NCBI RefSeq assembly: GCF_905147045.1
Contig: NC_065918.1
Location: 5,642,001 to 5,706,000, forward strand
Length of the DNA stretch: 64,000 nucleotides
Direction of reading: 5' to 3'
Source of the DNA: Nymphalis io
Taxonomy: Eukaryota > Arthropoda > Insecta > Lepidoptera > Nymphalidae
In this document: in pieces, positions 57,431 through 64,000 of the stretch
Numbering within the stretch: position 1 is the first letter of the stretch
Layout of the letters: each line of letters begins with the position of its first letter
Program-made: the position numbers and the translations under genes
The notes under the pieces: generated by a model
Database searches by the model: none
The model's input: only the letters and a program-made list of their open reading frames with translations
Told to the model about the DNA's origin: nothing

Positions 57431-60400
57431 TTCATAAAGATACCGAGATGGCATTATTATTAAATTGAGGCAACTTGCTTGTTAAGAAAATCCGTGTTAC
57501 CGAAACAAGCGTTTTGGCCTGCGTCATGACTAAAAGCACAAGAAAAACTGTGATAAGTAAACCTCATCATCGTATTAATACCCATTTTTGAAAAAAAACA
57601 TATGTTATACATCAAAGAATATACTATATGTTTATATAGGATCACCCCGGGATCAACCTCTATAGAATATTGATTAGATCATTTAAATAGGCGAAGCTGT
57701 CTCCAAAATATCGTATAGTAAATAAACATTTTGTACATACATACACTTGGTCCTGTTTGTGATGTCTGTTAAAAATACAATCAATATCTTGTCAAGCGCC
57801 CTATCCGTCTGTGCTGTGCTAATAAATTCATCTCACTGCACATCCCAGCGTCTTTTTGCTCTTGCGTTTATTCAAGTATCGTGTTATCAGTTCATGTCTC
57901 TAAAAGTTACGTTGAATTTATATCCACAGAAATTTATTTAGAGCATGAAAAATTAACTATCAACTAACAATTATGTAGTTGTTTTTGAAAGAAACCGCTA
58001 CAATAATTGTATAAACACGAAGAGTAAGGGTAAACTTATAAAACTTAGTTTCAGAACATTTTTCTTGATCATCATCATATTCGCTTCTATAATAAGATTC
58101 AACATGACGATTCGAAAGTACTTTTACGGGTCTGTTTGAATAAAGAATGTTTTGATTTGATGTAACCGATAACTTGTTTCCCTTCTTTTAAACGTAAATT
58201 TATTTACTCTTTAGCTTTTCTGTCCACAGTTTAACGATCAACAACTCTTACCAACAACATTCTTGTGAATTTAATTTAATTTTATAAAGGTAGATCCGAA
58301 AGCGCCGGAGCCGATCATTTCCTCCGGCTACGTATTAGGCTATATCTAAAACATGTGGCCGTCACAGGACGCCCGACAAATGCTTAACACCGAAATTCAT
58401 GGTTATAAAAATAATTTATCAATTAATAAACACAATAAACGTGTTTTTTATATTGTTATATTAATATATGAAATATACAGTATACGAGACACGCACACAC
58501 ACACACTATGTGCAGAGAGTTGTAATGAGAGTGGTGGAGGAGAGCGGAGTCACAGCAGAAGAGAGCGTCACGCCGTTTGCCGTAACCGGCATACGAGTTG
58601 GTCTTATCCCAAATGGCGAGCTAATAGAAGTTTTACATCAGAAATAAGCAAAATAAATGTAATAATAATGTTCCAAAATTATAAACCATATATTCATTAA
58701 TTAATATCTTCCAATTTGTAATACAATACATATTTGTACTAATTGTGTAATCCTATTCTAGTTTTCATTACGAATAATATAATACGTTTTGTATATATAA
58801 CCTGTTGGAATAATATTAAACAAATAACAATTACTTCAATATTAATAAAAATGCTTTCCAATTTTTTCCTTGAATATGAAAAAAAAAAATACGCAAGATA
58901 CAAATACAACAATAATGAAAATGTTAGTGTGGTAACTATAATGTTCGATAATATTATATTTTAACTTAAAAATCTATTCTAAATAAAATGATATTGAAAA
59001 TATAAACAAAAACAAGTTTTTTTATGTGTATATACAATGTACCAGGTTCGTGTATAAATATAACAAAAAGGATTAATTTTTTTAGAACGCTTCACATTGA
59101 AAACTTATATAATTTTGTAAATATCATAAGTTTGTAAATTTTATTGTAAAAGCAACGTATAATAAGCCCTGTCACAATGTCACAACATATCTCATGTTTT
59201 AAATCTTATGGTAGCTTAACTTGGAGTGGCGTGCAAGCGTAGCGATATCGCTTTGTTTAACGAAATACATATTTGATACGTTTTCAATATTACAAAATAT
59301 AATACGCGAACCTGGTTTGAAATATATTATGAATGTTTTAAATCATATTGTCGCAAAAATTTGAGCTACAAAATAACAATGCTCGAAATTAAAATTTTAT
59401 AAAAAATTTAAATGTGTCCACGTTAAAAGAATAACTAATTTTTGGACTTACATTAATGTATGATTTGATTAAAATTTAAATATAGCTTTATTTTTGCACG
59501 TGGATTCGGGCACGTTTCAAAACACCTTTAGAGGCGTGGTGAAATTTGTTCAAATGATAGCAAGCTTTAATATGCTAAAATTGTTTACATAAAAAATAAC
59601 AATAATGATAATTTCGGACCCAATGACCTTTCTCAATAAAGACTAGCAAGCCTAGGAGGAAGGAGATATTAAAAGTGCACTTGAATATATTCTCTTATGT
59701 GATAAGATGACAATTTGAAATGACCGGAGAGAGATCAGACACACGCCCGATGATTGTGTTGAAGAAACTCAATTTTTTTTTCAATAGACTTTTTGTATAC
59801 TCCTTTTAAATTTTTGAATAAATTCCACAATGGCTTTAAATAGAATTAACAACAACACACTTACAATATATACAACAATTTTTCATGTAACAGGCTTCGG
59901 TTTTAATTTAGACTCAGGCCTAGTAAAGCGAGAAATATGTGCAAAACTAAAAAGATAATGACATATTTCGACTGTTTACGTAATTCTTACCCCAAAATAA
60001 AACCCATTCGCCCTCCGGTCTTATTTCTAAAAACTTTAAGTGTACATCCATTTCTGGCAAATTTTTGGCCACAAATTACAAGATGACAAAATACATATGA
60101 AATAAATAAAAAAAAAACAAATAAAAAAAGCGTAGATAGCTCATACTGGAAAAACATATTTAAAACTGTAGTTTAGTTCTGACTTGGCTTTACACTATTC
60201 AATTAATTTAAGAAGCTGTATATATAATATTGTATAATTAATACAAAGTATAAATAATAAATTTATTCGCTTTATTAATAAACGTCAATTATTTTGATTA
60301 TAATATCTGTAGTCTTGAGAAAATTAACAAAAAACACGACTTACGGTAAGAAGTCAAGTGTTGTTAAATTATAATGGTCCATACATTGATTCTCCCTTTT

Positions 60401-60774
60401 AAACTAACTGAATTTTTAAGTGTAATTAAATTTGCATGCCACGTTCTAAACCTCTTTTTCCATATCAAGGTCTTTATTAAAATATACAGTTAACAATTTG
60501 GTTGAAAATTGATTACTTCCGATTTAAAATAGGAAATTATGGGTGGAAAATCGTTCGTCAGATATTTAATTAGAATTTTTCGTTTTTCTAAATTACGTTT
60601 TTTAACTAGTATCTTTCTTCTATAATTTTTTCTTTTAGTAGTGTAAGCTTTATGAGTGTAGCTTAATTTATGGAAACTTCATTGATCTGTGAGTTATATT
60701 TTTAACTTTATTTATTAACTTAAAAAGTAAATAATTAAAAAAAACAAGTATTACGAGATAATTAATTAAAAATA
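57431..60774. other. AT-rich non-coding stretch
   Basis: Contains a CA microsatellite at 58494-58506, followed by a purine-rich GC-richer patch (58510-58630) with a 115-codon frame that has no family signature. No gene recognised. Confidence 0.45.
58494..58506. repeat. CA microsatellite
   Basis: Six and a half CA units. Confidence 0.9.
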
Positions 60775-61898
60775 TTAGGTCCTTTTACTACATATGAAAT
60801 TTGCGTTTTGTCGAACTGCCCACTTTGATCTGAAATATCTCCTCTTTGGTTAAGAATTCCAAATTAAAATTTATAAATTCATTTGTTTTTTCCTCATTAT
60901 TTTTTCTTTGGCGTCGCTTATTACCGCACAATGGAAAACATAAAATCAAAATTTGGTGCCACCACCAGTATACCAAAGTATATTTACGAGTACGGGTTCT
61001 ACCGTGGCACCAGTGCTGCAGAAACAGCTCGAAGGATTAATGATGTGCACGGCGCTGGTGTCCCAAAAGAAAGCACGGTACGTTGTTGGTTCCAACGTTT
61101 TCGTTCTGGAAATTTTCGATCTTCAGAACCAACCCCGGGACGGCCGGAGACCTAAGTGGAAAATAAAGGATTAAAGGCTATTGTGGAAGTGGATCCATCA
61201 CAAAGCATTTCAGAGATAGCTACAGACTTCGGGGTTAGTGATAAAACTGTATTAATCCACTTGAAGCAAATCGGGAAAGTAAAAAAAACTTGAAAGATGG
61301 GTACCTCAAAAATTGAGTTTATCGAACTTGCAAATACGCGTCGACTTCTGTGTTACTTTGCTTAACCGACACAATAATGAAGGGATTTTAAATCGAATCA
61401 TTATTTGTGATGAAAAGTGGCAAACGATTACGACAGATATCTTTTGTCAGCAACTGCAAACCATGAAGGAAGAACTAGCTGCTAAACAACCGATATTGGT
61501 CAATCGCTCTAGGCCACTGCTGCTTCACGACAACGCAAGACAACACACTGCACAACAAACAACCACTAAGTTATATGAGCTACAATTGAAATGTCTGCAA
61601 TACCACCGTACTCCCTGGACCTTGCTCCAACAGATTACCATTTTTTCCGGAATTTGGACAACTTCTTACAAGGAAAAAAATTCAACTCCGATGCGGCAGT
61701 CCAAACCGCCTTCAAAGAGTTTATTGATTCTCGCCCCCATGATTTTTTTAATAAAGGGATCAATGAACTACCTATGAGATGGCAATAGTGCATAGATAAC
61801 TACAGTGCATACTTTGATTAATTAAACATATTTTACAAAAAAAAAAATTGACTATATTCCTGCCGTACAAAACGCCAATTTCATATGTAAGGACGTAA
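60775..61898 (+). mobile_element. Mariner copy 2, both ends present, internally deleted
   Basis: The left inverted repeat begins TTAGGTCCTTTTACTACATA (60775) and the right one ends with the complement (TTTCATATGTAAGGACGTAA, ending 61898). TA flanks both ends (60773-60774 and 61899-61900). The length is 1,124 bp against about 1.3 kb for a full mariner, because of a deletion in the transposase. It is the same family as the copy at 32683. Confidence 0.93.
60931..61788 (+). pseudogene. Mariner transposase (copy 2), broken
   Basis: It starts MENIKSKFGATTSIPKYIYE. The helix-turn-helix region reads GTSAAETARRINDVHG and STVRCWFQRFRSGNF, and then GRPET runs into a stop at 61153-61155. A second segment has EVDPSQSISEIATDFGVSDK and LKQIGKVKKT (frameshift in the A-run near 61280-61290). 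Next comes LLNRHNNEGILNRIIICDEK with the first catalytic Asp. The sequence then jumps directly to QTITTDIFCQQLQTMKEELA, so about 55-60 residues are missing at about 61420. NRSRPLLLHDNAR holds the second Asp. After another frameshift near 61600, LDLAPTDYHFFRNLDNFLQG holds the third Asp and the protein ends at MRWQ (61788). All three catalytic Asp codons survive but the frame is broken at least three times. Confidence 0.9.
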
Positions 61899-61900
61899 TA

Positions 61901-62429
61901 ATAATAGAATAGCTCGGTCGGCGAATTTTTATACCGCATTGGTAAAAAAATATATTAAAATAAAACCTTTATTTTACTCCAACCATAAATTAGATGAATC
62001 TAATTTTAATATCATCATACAAGAAAACATCTTGCAAAAAGCTATTATTGCAATTAAGAATATCTCTATTCAAAAGCTTGGTGGGAAAAAACCACAGTTT
62101 GAAGCAATAAGTTATAAAGTCACACGGCTTAGAAGATTAACGTAGATTCAACTTTAACATTAAAACCTTTTGCATGATTATATTTGGTACACCACTGCAT
62201 GTCTTGGTTTATTCAACTCAATACTGTCGCACAAAACGAGCATGAAGTGTCTGTTATCAGCATCGTTTCGCAGTATATGGATTATTTTATATTTAAATTT
62301 CTTTTTTTCGATTTGTTTAGTTTGTGGCTATTGAATATGAAAATATTGTTTTTTATTTATTATTATTCATCATTATCTTCGTGTTACCTGTGCAAACACA
62401 ATCATATATAGAGATATTGAATATTACAA
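61901..62429. other. AT-rich non-coding stretch
   Basis: Frames of 68 and 75 codons (61939-62145, 62184-62411) have no family signature. Nothing else recognised. Confidence 0.45.
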
Positions 62430-62575
62430 TAGTGGGGAAACCTCGCAGGTTGAAACCCGGCCAAGCACAATTGAGTGTCATTTTTTAATTTGTTTTTAGC
62501 TCTCGTACCATTGAAGGAAATCATCGTGAAGTCATTTGCATATGTTGTTGTGTGAAACTTGCCACATATGGATCA
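62430..62575 (+). repeat. Old SINE-M remnant (5' half)
   Basis: GCAGGTTGAAACCCGGCCAA (B-box region), GCACAATTGAGTGTCATTTT, CCATTGAAGGAAATCATCGT and TTGCCACATATGGAT follow SINE-M in order with heavy decay. Confidence 0.65.
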
Positions 62576-62867
62576 AAGTGAAATAACAGGTAGTTACTGT
62601 AATTTGTATTTGATAAAAAAATTTGTTTAACGATAATATAAAACCATATTAAAATCTATCACATAATAATTTGTAAAAAATAATTAAACGACGTCAAAAG
62701 CTAGTTATAGCTTTTAATTGACTAATAAGTTATTGACTTGGTTCGTTTTTTTTATAAGGTTTTTTATATGACCTACAAAACCTTCTGAAGTCTGTGCCAC
62801 AGTACAATTTACTTTTTGATCGGAATTATTTAAAAGCGCTTCCCTTTAACTACTTAGTAAGCAATAC
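62576..62867. other. AT-rich spacer
   Basis: No gene or repeat recognised. Confidence 0.5.
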
Positions 62868-63179
62868 ACTGGTGGTAGGGCTTTGTGCAAGCTCGTCTGG
62901 GTAGGTACCACCCACTCATCAGATATTCTACCGCAAAACAGCAGTACTTGGTATTGTTGTGTTCCGGTTTGAAGGGTGAGTGAGCCAGTGTAATTACAGG
63001 CACAAGGGACATAACATCTTAGTTCCCAAGGTTGGTGGCGCATTGGTGATGTAAGCGATGGTTAACATTTCTTACAAGGCCAATGTATAAGTTCACGTTC
63101 AATGTATAAGTCACGTTTGGTGACCACTTAACATCAGGTGGCCCATATGCACGTTCGCCTTCCTATTCTATAAAAAAAA
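62868..63179 (+). repeat. SINE-B, full length, with internal tandem duplication
   Basis: Complete from ACTGGTGGTAGGGCTTTGTG to CCTTCCTATTCTATAAAAAA. The stem-loop is at 63124-63141 (loop TTAACATCAG). CAATGTATAAGTTCACGTT is repeated nearly exactly at 63081-63099 and 63100-63118, replacing the usual CATTGTCTATGGGCG block. No clear target duplication. Confidence 0.93.
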
Positions 63180-64000
63180 TATATTGATAATCTTGAATTT
63201 TTTCATAACCTCAGCTGTTTTCACTAAATGAACAGTGTAAAAAATTGTTCTTTTATTCTGTTAAAAGCTGTAGACTTTCTGAATTAATGTTTAAATAGAT
63301 TTAATTGTTTGAAGTGAAAAAAATAAACGGTGACTATTCACGACTTTGTAGTCAGAGGCTGACAAAAAACCCACAATTTCTCTTGAATATTTCATGCATA
63401 GAATAAAATTAAATAACGTATAATTTTAGCAACATTCGAGGTAACTGAGAAAAGGGTATATAAAGTAAGCTTGAATTGGTTCAGTCGGTTTTTATGTCAA
63501 TAATATTACTCGACGGTAAAATTACGGGCCAATTAGAGCTTTACCAATTATTTTCGTAAGGATCTAATTAGGGCCTGTCTTCTAGACTTTTATAATATTC
63601 CTACAACCAGGAATTAAATTGTTGCTGAAATAGATACGGTAAAGGTGTCAGCTTCGTAAATACGAAATTTGCAACGGCTTCTTTACCTTTCAGCTACTGT
63701 GAGATATGAGCAGCAATATTTGATTGAATTTATGTATAAGAGACATTCGTACTGCAAACTGTTTTCAAAGGCGGTGGTTTAGTTGCGGAAGCATTGATCA
63801 ATGCCGTGTCACCGTGTCAAGAGATTCATATTTTGTAAAGACGGCCGCCGGTGTTGCAATGTTTAAAACTTAGTCAAACATTATGTTCTGCAGTTTGTAT
63901 AAACATTCATTGTCAGGTCAAATGTGTATAGCAGTATGTAAACTTTGTTACACCTTAGATCTTTTTGTATAGTAAAATATTTTAATATGACAGTTTTATT
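63180..64000. other. Non-coding stretch to the window end
   Basis: No gene or repeat recognised. GC content rises slightly around 63760-63860 without a family signature. Confidence 0.5.

Noticed and set aside
58353..58700. 115-codon frame containing a CA microsatellite
   Set aside because: The frame is driven by low-complexity sequence and shows no recognisable domain.
62846..63043. 65-codon frame also seen at 33115-33306
   Set aside because: Both are the complement of SINE-B; similarity between them reflects the repeat, not a gene.
1..64000. CRISPR array, prokaryotic operons, LTR retrotransposon or endogenous virus
   Set aside because: No regularly spaced repeats, no ribosome-binding-site gene clusters, and no long terminal repeats, integrase, protease or envelope-like frames were seen; the content is insect repeats.

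Overview
The window looks like non-coding, AT-rich nuclear DNA from a lepidopteran, probably a nymphalid-type butterfly. The evidence is the repeat content: a tRNA-derived SINE whose head and tail I recognise from butterfly genomes (from memory it resembles the Metulj-type SINEs of Heliconius; not checked), a second very common lepidopteran short repeat, Jockey/CR1-group LINEs and a mariner element. I see no complete host protein gene, no rRNA gene, no functional tRNA gene and no CRISPR array. Nearly every long open frame is part of a transposable element.

Working names used here. LINE-A: a Jockey/CR1-group LINE with poly(A) tail (four 5'-truncated copies at 1153, 6461, 30116 and 46341). LINE-C (27325), LINE-D (39285) and LINE-K (54806-57430): three other broken LINEs. 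SINE-M: tRNA-headed SINE of about 310 bp (15970, 18256, 22558, 26691, 31526, 46241, plus older remnants). SINE-T: other tRNA-headed SINEs with ATT tails (38672, 47816, and a different family at 48547). SINE-B: a roughly 290-bp repeat with no tRNA head and an A-rich tail (7928, 11920, 12707, 15001, 18091, 19924, 33130, 36250, 48900, 62868). R: another dispersed repeat (5330, 17555, 28905, 33869). There are two mariner copies (32683-33868 and 60775-61898) and a short Helitron/PIF1-like helicase remnant (32361-32465).

Layout. 1-15 kb: AT-rich DNA with two LINE-A fragments, a broken mobile-element-type open frame at 3 kb and several SINE-B copies. 15-23 kb: dense SINEs, including a nest of SINE-M in SINE-B, possibly within R. 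23-31 kb: one SINE-M, LINE-C and an old LINE-A tail. 31-34 kb: a SINE-M with a perfect 11-bp target duplication, the Helitron remnant, and a mariner split by a SINE-B. 37.4 kb: the only convincing candidate host exon (144 bp, one open frame, AG acceptor and GC-type donor, + strand). 38-49 kb: LINE-D, SINE-T copies and the youngest-looking LINE-A with a 69-nt tail. 49-64 kb: hairpins, a rearranged SINE-M, LINE-K, the second mariner and a full SINE-B.

How the parts relate. All seven recognisable LINE fragments lie on the minus strand, while the candidate exon is on the plus strand. This fits (but does not prove) the window being intronic DNA of a large plus-strand gene, since LINEs survive better antisense to their host gene. 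LINE-A, LINE-D and SINE-B share a small stem-loop near their 3' ends with a conserved loop and covarying stem. That suggests SINE-B is mobilised by the LINE-A/D reverse transcriptase through this tail. This is the most interesting system-level signal I found.
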